A stretch of 64,000 bases of DNA from Christensenella sp. UBA2853 (GTDB taxonomy: Bacteria > Bacillota > Clostridia > Christensenellales > Aristaeellaceae): assembly GCA_002350845.1 (NCBI GenBank), contig DEFL01000005.1, positions 54,002-118,001 of the forward strand, given 5' to 3'. Within the stretch, counting starts at the first letter, position 1; each line of letters opens with the position of its first letter. A model generated the notes under the pieces. It saw only the letters and a list, made by a program, of their open reading frames with translations, was not told where the DNA came from and ran no database searches. The position numbers and the translations under genes were made by a program. This document shows, one piece after another, positions 51,823-60,718 of the stretch.

Positions 51823-51823
51823 G

Positions 51824-51859
51824 AAAAGGCAGAACCACAATTCAGGTTCTGCCTTTTTT
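51824..51859. terminator. Bidirectional terminator between mnmM and the Lgt-like gene
   Basis: GGCAGAACC (51828-51836) and GGTTCTGCC (51845-51853) form a perfect 9-bp stem with T6 after it on the plus strand and A4 before it. Confidence 0.9.
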
Positions 51860-51862
51860 AGT

Positions 51863-52765
51863 TCAGTTTTTCTCCGCTGCGCGGATCTGCCGGTAGCTCC
51901 AGTTTTCCATGACCGCAAGTACAATCAGGCCGGCCACCATGCAGGCATAGGTGATGACGTGCGGAATGTCCGACTTGTCCAGTGCAAACTCTTCTGCCAC
52001 CGTCAGGCCGCAGACCACAAATCCCATGACCATGGGGAGGAACCATCTGCGGTTCGTTTGGCGGATTCTGAGGCTCCAGACAATCAGGACAGCCTGCACG
52101 AAGAGGTAGCAGAGCAGCTGCTCAGCCCGGACGAAGAGCCAGGCAATGCTGATGTTGCGCAGGCTTTCGCAGAAGATCTGCGGAAGGCAGAGATAGAAGA
52201 GTGTGCGTACAAAGCAGTCCTTTTCCCTGCGGTGCACAAAGGCCAGCACCATGGCCACAAGGCTGAAGACACCGGCGAACACGAAGACCGCCAGATAATG
52301 CTCTCCCCACTTGTTCTCAATGGCCAGCGGGAAGAAACCGCCCTCTTCCAGATAATCGCCGACACCCTGCATTCCCAGGAAGAATTCGGAGAACCGGGCC
52401 ATGGCGGCCATGAAAGCGCCGGCCGGCGCAAACACGTTCAGGAATCTCCTGACCTCAATTCCGGCCGCCCGGGAGGCAAGGAATGCCGCCAGCACCACAC
52501 CGGCCACACCGCCGTAATAGGCCAGCTGATCGATCTGGATCTGTGTAAAGGATGCGCCGATCCCGCTGATAAACGGGAACATCAGCAGCATATAGAGCGC
52601 CTTTGCGCCGGCCACCCCCAGGATCCATCCAAGGACCAGCAGCACGCAGGCTGAAATGCCGGCCTGCTTTGCATGGATCCCGTCCTTCCTCAAGAGGAAG
52701 AACGTCATCAGACAGCAGACAACAGAAGAAACGCCCATCATGATCAGATAGGATGTGATATTCAT
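51863..52765 (-). CDS. Lgt-like (prolipoprotein diacylglyceryl transferase-family) membrane protein, diverged
   Basis: 300 residues, polytopic. The core QLAYYGGVAGVVLAAFLASR...FLNVFAPAGAFMAAMARFSEFF aligns by eye with the Lgt core F-H-G-G-L-I-G...A-P...G-R-x-G-N-F. The conserved His of H-G-G is Tyr here, and G-R-x-G-N-F is A-R-F-S-E-F (Arg kept, Asn lost). It may therefore be a paralogue with another lipid-transfer role or none. ATG 52765 was taken; a TTG at 52789 overlaps the upstream stop. It lies 20 bp after the NAGPA-domain gene. Confidence 0.65.
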   Translation of the reverse strand: MNITSYLIMMGVSSVVCCLMTFFLLRKDGIHAKQAGISACVLLVLGWILGVAGAKALYMLLMFPFISGIGASFTQIQIDQLAYYGGVAGVVLAAFLASRAAGIEVRRFLNVFAPAGAFMAAMARFSEFFLGMQGVGDYLEEGGFFPLAIENKWGEHYLAVFVFAGVFSLVAMVLAFVHRREKDCFVRTLFYLCLPQIFCESLRNISIAWLFVRAEQLLCYLFVQAVLIVWSLRIRQTNRRWFLPMVMGFVVCGLTVAEEFALDKSDIPHVITYACMVAGLIVLAVMENWSYRQIRAAEKN

Positions 52766-52785
52766 TGTGAGAGCCCCCGTCCGGA

Positions 52786-53697
52786 TCAATCCGTGAAATA
52801 GGCACTGGCAAAATAGATGATATCCGTCACCGGGCGGACATTCTGCTTGCCATCCTTAAGGTTGTTGAGCTTGGTGCCCATAAAGACAAACTGTGAAGAC
52901 TCACCGCCGTCGAGCACATACACATTTTTCACCGGTGCAAGCTCCATTGCAAGGTCTCTCAGGCTGCACAGGTCCATCCCGTAAAACGCGCAGCAAAGGA
53001 CCATGTAATGAAGGTCGTCAATCTGGGCAATGCACATTCTCTGGGCCTTATGGTCCGGCTGTGCAAAGTCCGGGGAGTGCGAATAGTCCAGAATATATTC
53101 ATCCGGCACTTTTTCCCCGTCGATCACAAGACCCGGTCCAAACTGGAACGCATTGATGACTTTCTTGCCGTCAATCATGGTTTTGTCCATGCTTTCGAGC
53201 TCATCGCTCGCCTGGAGAATATGGAAATCGCCGTCCTCATCAATCATGAGAAGATCCAGTCCGGTCTGCACGGAATCGCGGTAAACCACGCCCTGACGCA
53301 GGATATAGCTGGTGGCTTTCTTTGTGTCGATCGCTGTGCAGTAGTCACCGTTGGTGGCCATGACCGCATTGACACGCTTGGCCATGTTGGTGGCCGGCGT
53401 TGTCATCCTGGAAAGGAAGGTATCGTCCGCCGGCAGGGTGCGCAGCTGAGAGGCGTCGGCAATGGTAATGAATGCGGTGTAATAGACGCATCCCCACTTG
53501 CTTCCGCTGACCTTGTCCCGCTCCACGCGGATGGACGGGTCTTCATAGACGGTCATCTTTCCGTCAAACTTGGTCTGCAGCGGAGCGCCGCCGGTCAGGT
53601 CAATCGGCAGCTTTCTCACCGTGCCCTCTGCGGAAGACAATCCGCACAGGCTCAGCAGCATTATCAGAATCAGGCAGCTCGCCAACAGTTTTTTCAT
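52786..53697 (-). CDS. Secreted NAGPA-domain (phosphodiester glycosidase-like) protein
   Basis: 303 residues. The signal peptide ends at LSSA-EG. The NAGPA family pattern (phosphodiester glycosidase, named after the mammalian uncovering enzyme) is visible: NAVMATNGDYCT, AFQFGPGLVIDGE, QRMCIAQIDDLHYMVLC and YVLDGGESSQFVFMGTKLNNL. Bacterial members act on cell-wall or exopolysaccharide phosphodiesters. ATG 53697 is used; GTG 53700 is equally possible. It has its own extended -10 promoter and precedes the Lgt-like gene. Confidence 0.88.
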   Translation of the reverse strand: MKKLLASCLILIMLLSLCGLSSAEGTVRKLPIDLTGGAPLQTKFDGKMTVYEDPSIRVERDKVSGSKWGCVYYTAFITIADASQLRTLPADDTFLSRMTTPATNMAKRVNAVMATNGDYCTAIDTKKATSYILRQGVVYRDSVQTGLDLLMIDEDGDFHILQASDELESMDKTMIDGKKVINAFQFGPGLVIDGEKVPDEYILDYSHSPDFAQPDHKAQRMCIAQIDDLHYMVLCCAFYGMDLCSLRDLAMELAPVKNVYVLDGGESSQFVFMGTKLNNLKDGKQNVRPVTDIIYFASAYFTD

Positions 53698-53723
53698 CAC
53701 GTCATTCCCTCCAAATCCAGGCT

Positions 53724-53732
53724 ATTATACCA
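53724..53732 (-). promoter_or_regulatory. Extended -10 promoter of the NAGPA-domain gene
   Basis: Minus strand TGGTATAAT, a TGn extended -10 with a perfect TATAAT, about 25 bp before the start codon. No good -35 hexamer is seen. Confidence 0.6.
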
Positions 53733-53792
53733 TAACCGTCCATGCTCCGTCGACCGGGGTGCAAATTGAATACAATCCCCTCTGCACAGCCG

Positions 53793-54644
53793 TTATGACT
53801 TCCTTCTGCATACGCTCGGACAGGCGGCACAGCCGCCCTCTCCGGTCTCACGAAGACTGCCCGGCAGTGCATCCCCGACTTCCTTCATGGCCTGAATCAC
53901 CTCATCGGGATCAATCGGGCAGTGGATACCGCTCAGCACCATGTCTGACGCGCTGAACGCCACACTGACCGCCCCGACATTTCTGTACACGCAGGGCACC
54001 TCGACCAGTCCGCCGACCGGATCGCAGACCAAACCCAGAAGATTCATCAGGGCAAACGCTGCGGCCTCGGTACATTCCTTTGCATTCCCTCCGCCAAGCT
54101 CCGTCAGTGCAGCCGCTGTCATCGCTGCAGCCGCCCCGCATTCTGCCTGGCATCCGCCTTCTGCACCCGCAATGCTTGCCTCCGTGGCAATGGAGACGCC
54201 AACGGCTGCCGCTGTGAGCAGGGCATGAACGGCCTCTTCCTCTGTGATCTGCTTCTCTTCCAGCAGGGCCAGAATTGCACCGGGCAGCACACCACATGCG
54301 CCGGCTGTCGGCGCTGCCACAATCTTTCCCATGCAGGCATTGCTCTCGGCTGTGGCCAGTGCATAGGCTGTGGCCTTTCCGAGTAGGGACCCACAGTAGG
54401 CTTTCCCTTCCTGATAACGACGGAACAGGCGGCTGGCCTGGCCCCCGGTCATGCCGGATACCGATTTCAGATTCTCCTGCATGCCGTCCCGGACGGCTTC
54501 CTTCATGCACTGAAGCAGAGCCTGCATCCGGCTGAGAATGCCTTCCGCATCCTCCCCGCTCTCTTCCATCTGTGCCTGAAGTGCAGCGGAGGACAGCGGC
54601 TCGTTCCCGGCAATATCCACCCACTCACGAAGCGTATAGTCCAT
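53793..54644 (-). CDS. sdaAA: L-serine dehydratase, alpha subunit
   Basis: 283 residues. It deaminates serine to pyruvate and ammonia with an oxygen-labile 4Fe-4S cluster. Family blocks: KIVAAPTAGACGVLPGAILALLEEK, CQAECGAAAAMTAAALTELGGG, and LNLLGLVCDPVGGLVEVPCVYRN as MNLLGLVCDPVGGLVEVPC with cluster cysteines. It starts 2 bp after the sdaAB stop. Confidence 0.96.
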   Translation of the reverse strand: MDYTLREWVDIAGNEPLSSAALQAQMEESGEDAEGILSRMQALLQCMKEAVRDGMQENLKSVSGMTGGQASRLFRRYQEGKAYCGSLLGKATAYALATAESNACMGKIVAAPTAGACGVLPGAILALLEEKQITEEEAVHALLTAAAVGVSIATEASIAGAEGGCQAECGAAAAMTAAALTELGGGNAKECTEAAAFALMNLLGLVCDPVGGLVEVPCVYRNVGAVSVAFSASDMVLSGIHCPIDPDEVIQAMKEVGDALPGSLRETGEGGCAACPSVCRRKS

Positions 54645-54646
54645 GG

Positions 54647-55312
54647 TTATCCAATCCTCCTGTGCAGAAATTGCACAGACTTGACCCCCAGCTCGGTTCG
54701 GATCTGCTGAAGTGTCTTTCCGCCCGGGACGCCGTCAAGTTCCAGGATCATGACTGCCGTTCCGCCCTGTCTGTGCCGGTACACCTGCATGGTCGCAATA
54801 TTGATGCCGTTTTCCGCCAGCACACCCGTGACCTGGGCGATCACGCCTGGCTCATCGTGGTGCTGGATAATCATGGTGTTTTCTGTGCCCGTAAAGTCGA
54901 CGGGCAGACCGTCAAGGCTCCGGATGCGGATATTGCCGCCGCCAATGGAAGCCGCTTCCATTTCCAGCTTTCTTCCGCTCACTCCGGTCAGTTCAAGGCG
55001 AACCGTATTCGGGTGTGCTCCGCGGATCGAGACAGGATGAAAATGGATCTCCATGCCCGCTTCAGCCGCCAGACGCAGCGCATCCCGCATTCGCGGGTCA
55101 TCGACAGCGAACCCCATCAGGCCGGAGGCAATCGCCCGGTCCGTGCCGTGGCCCTGATATGTTTTTTCGAACGATCCATGGAAACCCACCTCGGCGTGAA
55201 CGACATCCTCTCCGAGAATCATTCTCGCAACCAGTCCGATGCGGGCCGCGCCGGCTGTATGCGAACTGCTCGGTCCAATCATCACGGGGCCAATGATATC
55301 AAAAAGATCCAT
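54647..55312 (-). CDS. sdaAB: L-serine dehydratase, beta subunit
   Basis: 221 residues from ATG 55312 with GGAGGAG upstream; the longer frame to 55471 crosses the tRNA gene. The N terminus has FDIIGPVMIGPSSSHTAGAARIGL, the conserved serine-dehydratase beta block. A C-terminal ACT domain (about 150-221) begins at NTMIIQHHDEPGVIAQVTGVLAENGINIA. With sdaAA it forms the two-subunit enzyme of Gram-positive bacteria. Confidence 0.96.
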   Translation of the reverse strand: MDLFDIIGPVMIGPSSSHTAGAARIGLVARMILGEDVVHAEVGFHGSFEKTYQGHGTDRAIASGLMGFAVDDPRMRDALRLAAEAGMEIHFHPVSIRGAHPNTVRLELTGVSGRKLEMEAASIGGGNIRIRSLDGLPVDFTGTENTMIIQHHDEPGVIAQVTGVLAENGINIATMQVYRHRQGGTAVMILELDGVPGGKTLQQIRTELGVKSVQFLHRRIG

Positions 55313-55329
55313 GTCTCCTCCAAAAAGAA

Positions 55330-55370
55330 ACAAAATGAAAACCTCTGAGCCAGATAGCTGTCTCAGAGGT
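55330..55370 (-). terminator. Terminator of tRNA-Ser in the sdaAB leader
   Basis: ACCTCTGAG (55370-55362 on the minus strand) pairs with CTCAGAGGT (55349-55341), followed by TTTTCATTTTG. It ends 18 bp before the sdaAB start, so serine dehydratase is either read through from the tRNA promoter or has a promoter that I did not find. Confidence 0.8.
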
Positions 55371-55373
55371 ATG

Positions 55374-55460
55374 CGCAGAGTCAGGGATTCGAACCCTGGG
55401 AGAGTTTCAGCCCTCACACGATTTCCAGTCGTGCGCCTTCGACCACTCAGCCAACTCTGC
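55374..55460 (-). tRNA. tRNA-Ser (anticodon GGA)
   Basis: 87 nt with a long variable arm, as for serine. Acceptor GCAGAGT / ACTCTGC, anticodon stem CACGA / TCGTG with loop CTGGAAA (anticodon GGA), T-arm CAGGG-TTCGAAT-CCCTG, discriminator G. CCA is not encoded. It has its own promoter at 55495-55523 and terminator at 55330-55370. Confidence 0.95.
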
Positions 55461-55494
55461 ATGCTGATCACGTTGGGTCAAACGCAACGATGGT

Positions 55495-55523
55495 AGTATA
55501 TGTAATTTCCCCATTTTTGTCAA
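55495..55523 (-). promoter_or_regulatory. Promoter of tRNA-Ser
   Basis: Minus strand: TTGACA (55523-55518), a 17-bp spacer and TATACT (55500-55495), 35 bp before the mature tRNA. Confidence 0.88.
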
Positions 55524-55527
55524 TAGA

Positions 55528-55591
55528 TTTTTTTCCTTGAAATTTCAGGGTTTTTGCTGTTTTTTTCCTTGAAATTTCAGGGTTTTTGCTG
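55528..55591. repeat. Two tandem 32-bp repeats, each with a small palindrome
   Basis: An exact 32-bp unit occurs twice in a row (55528-55559 and 55560-55591). Each unit has a T7 run, CCTTGAAATTTCAGGG (palindromic TGAAATTTCA core) and TTTTTGCTG. It lies just upstream of the tRNA-Ser -35 box and downstream of the maturase stop. Confidence 0.85.
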
Positions 55592-55629
55592 TTTGCACCC
55601 ACAATCATCGATTTTTTTCCTGCGTCCAT

Positions 55630-56766
55630 TCATCTCCCCAGACGAGTGCGCGCCTGGATTTCTGCTTCCGCAATCTCGGACACCCGATCATATGCATAGG
55701 CGAAAAAAGTCCGGAGTTCCCCGCAACGTGAATGCACTGCTCGGCCTTCCCGTACAACCCACTCCCGCCTGCATCCGCCCCTGCACAGATCATAGAATCT
55801 GCATTCGGCGCATGCCTCATCCATCTGCAGGCCGTCTTTCATCTGAAAGGCGCGCATCCGGTCGGAATGAAAGAGTGCCTGCATGCTCATATCCTGAATC
55901 CTGCCCAGGCAGAAGTCATCGAGGCAATAGAAGTCGCAGGGATAAACACTCCCGTCTGCTTCGACCACCAGATAGCTCCCGCATGCTCCACAGGCTGCAC
56001 ATGCGCTGGGAAGCAGTCCCATCTTCATCTGCACAAGGTCTTCAAACATGCGGACCGAGGTGTACTGTCCCTTTTTCCAGTCTTCATACCAGAGATCAAA
56101 AAGCTCCATCAGAAACCTGGCGTACGATGTGCTGTCCAGTGACCATGGTGCGCTTCCCTGCGCATCGAGCGGGTCGAGACACGGAATCATCTGCAGGTAT
56201 GGGACTCCCAGCAGTTTCAGACCCGTATAAATCGGTTTGGCCATGGCGGCTGCCTGACGGGTAATCACACACAGAAGATTGCATTCAACACCGGACTCAC
56301 TGAGCAGATAGACTTTTCTCCGGATCTTCCGAAAGGTTCCTTCATTCTGCGGCCCCAGCCGGTAAAGATCATGCAGCGATTCGCATCCGTCAATGGAAAT
56401 CCCGGTCAGAAACCGGTGTTCCCGGAGGAAGGACACCCATTTTGCATTGATAAGAAAGCCGTTCGTCTGGAGCGCGTAATAGATCTCGTGCTTTCCCTGA
56501 TCCATCCTGCCGACCGTATCCACAAAGTCCTGAAAGAATTCCAGGCCTGCAACCGTCGGTTCCCCGCCCTGAAAGGAAAACTGAATCGTCCCCTTCTCTT
56601 CCACTGCCTCAATCGCTCTCGCAATGAGGCAGTCACGCGTTTCCTTCGTCATGATGCCCCGGTTCCCTGTTTCACGGTGTCTGGCCTCATCCACATAAAA
56701 GCAGTAACGGCACCGCATATTGCATGCCGAAGAAGCGGGTTTGATCAGCAGAGTCAGCTGCTTCAT
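55630..56766 (-). CDS. Anaerobic sulfatase-maturating enzyme (radical SAM/SPASM)
   Basis: 378 residues. The radical SAM motif is CNMRCRYCFYVDE (C-x3-C-x2-C), with FSFQGGEPTVAGLEFF after it. The C-terminal SPASM domain contains ACAACGACGSYLVVEADGSVYPCDFY and CAECRFYDLCRGGCRRE for two auxiliary Fe-S clusters. It oxidises the Cys of the sulfatase C-x-P-S-R motif to formylglycine without oxygen. A Cys-type sulfatase two genes upstream supports this over other SPASM peptides. RBS AGGAGG before ATG 56766. Confidence 0.93.
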   Translation of the reverse strand: MKQLTLLIKPASSACNMRCRYCFYVDEARHRETGNRGIMTKETRDCLIARAIEAVEEKGTIQFSFQGGEPTVAGLEFFQDFVDTVGRMDQGKHEIYYALQTNGFLINAKWVSFLREHRFLTGISIDGCESLHDLYRLGPQNEGTFRKIRRKVYLLSESGVECNLLCVITRQAAAMAKPIYTGLKLLGVPYLQMIPCLDPLDAQGSAPWSLDSTSYARFLMELFDLWYEDWKKGQYTSVRMFEDLVQMKMGLLPSACAACGACGSYLVVEADGSVYPCDFYCLDDFCLGRIQDMSMQALFHSDRMRAFQMKDGLQMDEACAECRFYDLCRGGCRREWVVREGRAVHSRCGELRTFFAYAYDRVSEIAEAEIQARTRLGR

Positions 56767-56818
56767 TCAAGCCTCCTGCACCGTCCGCGGTAAAAATGAA
56801 GACCGGCGGACATTCCTC

Positions 56819-59056
56819 TCAATCACGGTTCAGACGGTATGCACGCACCTCATATGGACGAATCACCGGATCCTGCAGCACTGTCCGTCCCATGAGATCC
56901 GTCTGCGTCATGGCGGGCGGCGCATCAAACGAAATGCACCTGGATGTCATGTTCCGGACATGCACAAGGAATGATTTTTCCTCTGCCTGAACGCCTGCGA
57001 TCCTCAAACCTTCCGGGAGCGCAAGACCGTGTGTCTGTACGCCTTCTGTACACTCCTGCGCAGTCCGGTAAACCGCATCTGCGTCCTGCCCTGAGATCAG
57101 TTCAAACTCAAAGGTGAAGTCTCCTTCAATCCACTGCGGGAAATTGGTTCCCCACATGGTGTTCAAAAGATTGAACCGCAGCTCCGGCTGATGCGCCTCA
57201 TACGTTCTTCGGAAGGCATAGACACCGTTTTCACCAATCGAAACCAGCGGCGCATCCTGCGACACCACGGCATAGATTTCTTTCCCGTCTTCCACGCCCG
57301 CGAAAGACTCCAGCGCATAGAAGGCATGATTGGCACTGCCCGCAATGTCTGTCTCCGGCCGCAGAACGGAGCCCGGTTTATTGATATAAAATCCCGGAGC
57401 ATGTGCTGCAAAATCGAAGCAGAGGGCTCCGCTCTCCACATAAGCCGTCGCTTTCTTTCCCTGAATGTCCAGACATATCCTTAAACGTTCCCCGCTCAGG
57501 TCCAGCGTGAGCACGATCTGCTGTGCATCTCCGTCCTCCGGATGTCCTTCAAAGGTAAAGCGGATCTTTTCCCCGCACTGTTCACAGGCCTTCAGTGTAG
57601 GATTGTTCTCCTGATGTGTGCAGAAAGCCGGGTAAGCAATCCTGCTGTTGTCATCAATTCCCCAATTATAATATCGAAACGCATAGTTCCGGAGGTAATC
57701 CGTCATCTCTTCCGCCCCATAGACATCATGGCGGTAGGAAATGGCGCTGTGTCCGTCCGTTTCTTGAAGGATGATCCTGCCGTTCCTGAGGTCTGTTACA
57801 CTGTGGACCCGTCCTGTGTCAGCGCTGAACAGGATACGCCACCGGGCGTTTTCAGCGGCCTTTTCTCCCTCAAGAGGGATCCATTTTTCCGGCGTGCATT
57901 CCTGTTTTCCGAACGAAATACCCAGTGTTTCTTCTGCAAGCGCACAGTACCTCTCAGCTTCATGTGCTCTTGCCCGCTGTTCCTCCCAGGACTTCTCCAT
58001 CAGAGCGCATGCATCGGAAGAGGCCCTGTATGCATCGAATGCATCATAATCCGGGATCCTTCCAAGCCAGGTCTTGACATCCAGTCCCCAGGTATGTTCA
58101 GTATACAGATTGACCGCAGCATAAGCATTGCGGATGGCCTGATCTGCACGCTGTACCGCATCCTCCGGGGCATTGAGAAGCGCATTCTCTGCCCGGTTCA
58201 GCCTTCCTCTCAGTCTGCGGACCAGGGCAGTCTCTTTGGGATACGAGGCGATCCCGTGAATCCAGGTATCCGCGAGGTCTTCTGTGACCAGCGGCAGTCC
58301 GGACAGGTCTTCCTCACGCAGCGCCTGCCATGCTGTTTCAAGGGAGGCACAGCAGATTTCAGCCTTCGGATAGCGCTTCCGGATCTTTCCGACCATTTCA
58401 TCCACGATCTCAGCTGTCTGCGGACCCGAGTTATCCACTGTGCTCAGGATCGCAATCCAGGTGGAGTACGGCCAGTCCTCCGGCGGCATCAGATCCGTCC
58501 CATACCCACTGTTGAGCATCGTCACGATGCTTCTGCCTGACGGTGCCTGCCAGCGAAAAATCCGCGGCACCTCCGGCGGCATGGCGAAATCGTTCACACC
58601 GATATGCAGAAATTCAATCCCGGCACCGGAGAGGATTTCCGGAAGCAGTCTTCCCTGTCCCGGTACATCCGTCAGCTTTCCGGCCGTATGCAGCGGTACA
58701 CCGAATTCTTCTGAAAGCTGCCTGGAAAACTCTAGCCCCCGGATCGCATCCTCAACACCGCACGCGTCATAATGCGAGGTATACGGAAGAGCATGCCAGG
58801 AAATCTGCCCGGACCGGATCATGGCATCCAGCTTTTCCTTTCTCTCGCCCGTGACCATCTGCCGGATTTTCTGAAGCGGCCATGCCGGCATCGTCCATAC
58901 ATAGCGAAGGTTTCCCATATTCTTCGTTGCATCGCAGGTTGCAAACACCCGGTCCAGCATATCCCCTGCGTAATATCGAACAATATCTTCTGCCAGCATG
59001 GTAAATCCGATGTCAAAATGTGATTTGAACATCAGATAGATGCGCTTGATTTCCAT
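56819..59056 (-). CDS. GH38-like (DUF5054-type) glycosidase
   Basis: 745 residues from ATG 59056 (AGGAGAGGG upstream). IYLMFKSHFDIGFTMLAEDIV is a GH38-like metal-binding start (H-x-D). GKLTDVPGQGRLLPEILSGAGIEFLHIG probably holds the nucleophile Asp, and TEHTWGLDVKTWLG is the later active-site block. A beta-rich C-terminal half follows. It shares these blocks with the enzyme at 23742-26135. It sits between the sulfatase and the maturase, so the substrate is likely a sulfated glycan fragment. No signal peptide. Confidence 0.78.
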   Translation of the reverse strand: MEIKRIYLMFKSHFDIGFTMLAEDIVRYYAGDMLDRVFATCDATKNMGNLRYVWTMPAWPLQKIRQMVTGERKEKLDAMIRSGQISWHALPYTSHYDACGVEDAIRGLEFSRQLSEEFGVPLHTAGKLTDVPGQGRLLPEILSGAGIEFLHIGVNDFAMPPEVPRIFRWQAPSGRSIVTMLNSGYGTDLMPPEDWPYSTWIAILSTVDNSGPQTAEIVDEMVGKIRKRYPKAEICCASLETAWQALREEDLSGLPLVTEDLADTWIHGIASYPKETALVRRLRGRLNRAENALLNAPEDAVQRADQAIRNAYAAVNLYTEHTWGLDVKTWLGRIPDYDAFDAYRASSDACALMEKSWEEQRARAHEAERYCALAEETLGISFGKQECTPEKWIPLEGEKAAENARWRILFSADTGRVHSVTDLRNGRIILQETDGHSAISYRHDVYGAEEMTDYLRNYAFRYYNWGIDDNSRIAYPAFCTHQENNPTLKACEQCGEKIRFTFEGHPEDGDAQQIVLTLDLSGERLRICLDIQGKKATAYVESGALCFDFAAHAPGFYINKPGSVLRPETDIAGSANHAFYALESFAGVEDGKEIYAVVSQDAPLVSIGENGVYAFRRTYEAHQPELRFNLLNTMWGTNFPQWIEGDFTFEFELISGQDADAVYRTAQECTEGVQTHGLALPEGLRIAGVQAEEKSFLVHVRNMTSRCISFDAPPAMTQTDLMGRTVLQDPVIRPYEVRAYRLNRD

Positions 59057-59182
59057 AACCGAGGCCCTCTCCTGTATCATTTTGTTTCGGCAAATCCCGG
59101 ATGCTCACACCGTCAGTCCACTTTCCGATGCGCATCCGATTGTGCTGTGCATGTGCAGTGTTCACTTCCGTCGCAGGGCCTG

Positions 59183-60607
59183 TCATCCCCACGTACGGTA
59201 TCTCCGCCAGTAATCCTTTCCGAAAGGATGCTGTTCCTCTTCCCATGCATCCCGGTATGCAAACATTCTTTCCCGCATGCTCTGAAGCGTTTCCCTGTAT
59301 TCCGGTTTTTCCGCAAGATTGTTGATTTCCCACGGATCCTCTCTGAGATCATACAGGAATGTGAAATGCTGTCCGGGACCGTCATCATTCACATATTCGA
59401 TGAGCTTGTAACGCTGATTCTTGACGCCGCGGATCCAGATTTCGAAGGCCAGGTAGAGGTCCGTCCGGTGCTGGTCCTCCTTCTGCTGACCCGTGAGCAG
59501 GCGTGCAAAGCTCTTCCCGTCCACACTGCCGGGCACCGGCACCCCGAGGAGCTCACAGAGTGTAGGATAGATATCCAGAAGATACACATAGGCATCCAGT
59601 TTCCGGTTTTTCGGAATGCCAGGGCCTGCAAATATCAGCGGAACCCGGATGGAATGCTCATAGCAGTCTTCCTTTCCCATCCATCCGTGCTGCCCCAGTG
59701 CGAGCCCGTTGTCCCCGGTGAACACAATGATTGTGTTGTCTTCCTCTCCGCTTTCATGCAAAGCATCCAGAAGCCTTCCGATCTCATGGTCCAGGTGCGA
59801 AATCATGCCGTAATACTCCGCAATGTTCCTGCGGATTTCATCCGGATCCCGCGGGTATGCCGCAAGCTGTTCGTCCCGGTGACGCATGAGCGGATAATTC
59901 GTCTCAATGGTTTCCCTGAAGTTCGGCGGAAGCGGGATATCCTCGGGCCGATACATGGTTCTGAATTTTTCCGGCATTGTTCTCGGGTCATGCGGTGCAA
60001 GATAGGCCACATATTCAAAGAATGGCCGCTGTCCTCCCGCGTTCTTTCTGAGCATCTCAATCGCCGCGTCGGTGAGCATCTCACTGGAATGCTTTCCCGG
60101 ATTGAATTCATCGCAGTGCTGCTGAATCGTATGATTGCTGTGAAAGAAATCAACGACAAAGTTGACCACGTTATCATAAGCACCGGAGGGATCATAACGG
60201 CAGGTCGGAACATTCCAGTGATCCCACATTCCCCCGAAAAAGACCTTGGCCCCCTGGGTAAAACTGCGCGCATAGCCCGGACAGCCGTTATGCCACTTGC
60301 CAAGTCCAATCGTCTCGTATCCCGCGTTTTTCAGCGTTTCACCCAGCGTGATCTGCTCCGGCGGGATATTCCCTCCCTGTCCCTCAAGATGGAACGGCGT
60401 GCGTCCCGTGTGCATCATGGCCCGGGAGGGCATGCAGACCGCTCCGCAGATGCCGCTGGGAATATGTGCCTGTGTAAAAGCGGTTCCTCGAGCCACCAGC
60501 CGGTCTAGATTGGGTGTCGAGATTTGTTCGTTTCCCAGAGCATGAATAGTATCAAAGCGTTGATCATCTGTTACGATAAACAGAATGTTCTTCTGGTCTG
60601 CCATCAT
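59183..60607 (-). CDS. Cys-type sulfatase (arylsulfatase superfamily)
   Basis: 474 residues. The N-terminal metal site is ILFIVTDDQRFDTIHAL. The modified residue lies in CGAVCMPSRAMMHTGRTP (C-x-P-S-R, Cys type, so matured by an anSME). LGKWHNGC and VFTGDNGLALGQHGWMGKEDCYEHSIRVPLIF complete the active site. ATG 60607 follows AGGAAGGA. No signal peptide is seen, so it acts in the cytoplasm on imported sulfated sugars. It is the first gene of the sulfatase-GH38-maturase operon. Confidence 0.94.
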   Translation of the reverse strand: MMADQKNILFIVTDDQRFDTIHALGNEQISTPNLDRLVARGTAFTQAHIPSGICGAVCMPSRAMMHTGRTPFHLEGQGGNIPPEQITLGETLKNAGYETIGLGKWHNGCPGYARSFTQGAKVFFGGMWDHWNVPTCRYDPSGAYDNVVNFVVDFFHSNHTIQQHCDEFNPGKHSSEMLTDAAIEMLRKNAGGQRPFFEYVAYLAPHDPRTMPEKFRTMYRPEDIPLPPNFRETIETNYPLMRHRDEQLAAYPRDPDEIRRNIAEYYGMISHLDHEIGRLLDALHESGEEDNTIIVFTGDNGLALGQHGWMGKEDCYEHSIRVPLIFAGPGIPKNRKLDAYVYLLDIYPTLCELLGVPVPGSVDGKSFARLLTGQQKEDQHRTDLYLAFEIWIRGVKNQRYKLIEYVNDDGPGQHFTFLYDLREDPWEINNLAEKPEYRETLQSMRERMFAYRDAWEEEQHPFGKDYWRRYRTWG

Positions 60608-60676
60608 CCAATTCCTTCCTGTCCAATCCTGATTCACAGCGCCTGCGAAAGAGCGGCTGTGCCGAAACTTGCATGG

Positions 60677-60718
60677 AAAAGCCCGCTCATCCCGGAATCT
60701 GCCCGGGACGGGCGGGCT
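60677..60718 (-). terminator. Terminator between the CE1-like esterase and the sulfatase
   Basis: On the minus strand AGCCCGC...CCCGG / CCGGG...GCGGGCT arms form an interrupted stem followed by TTTT. The 60719-60896 stretch shows no gene. Confidence 0.65.
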
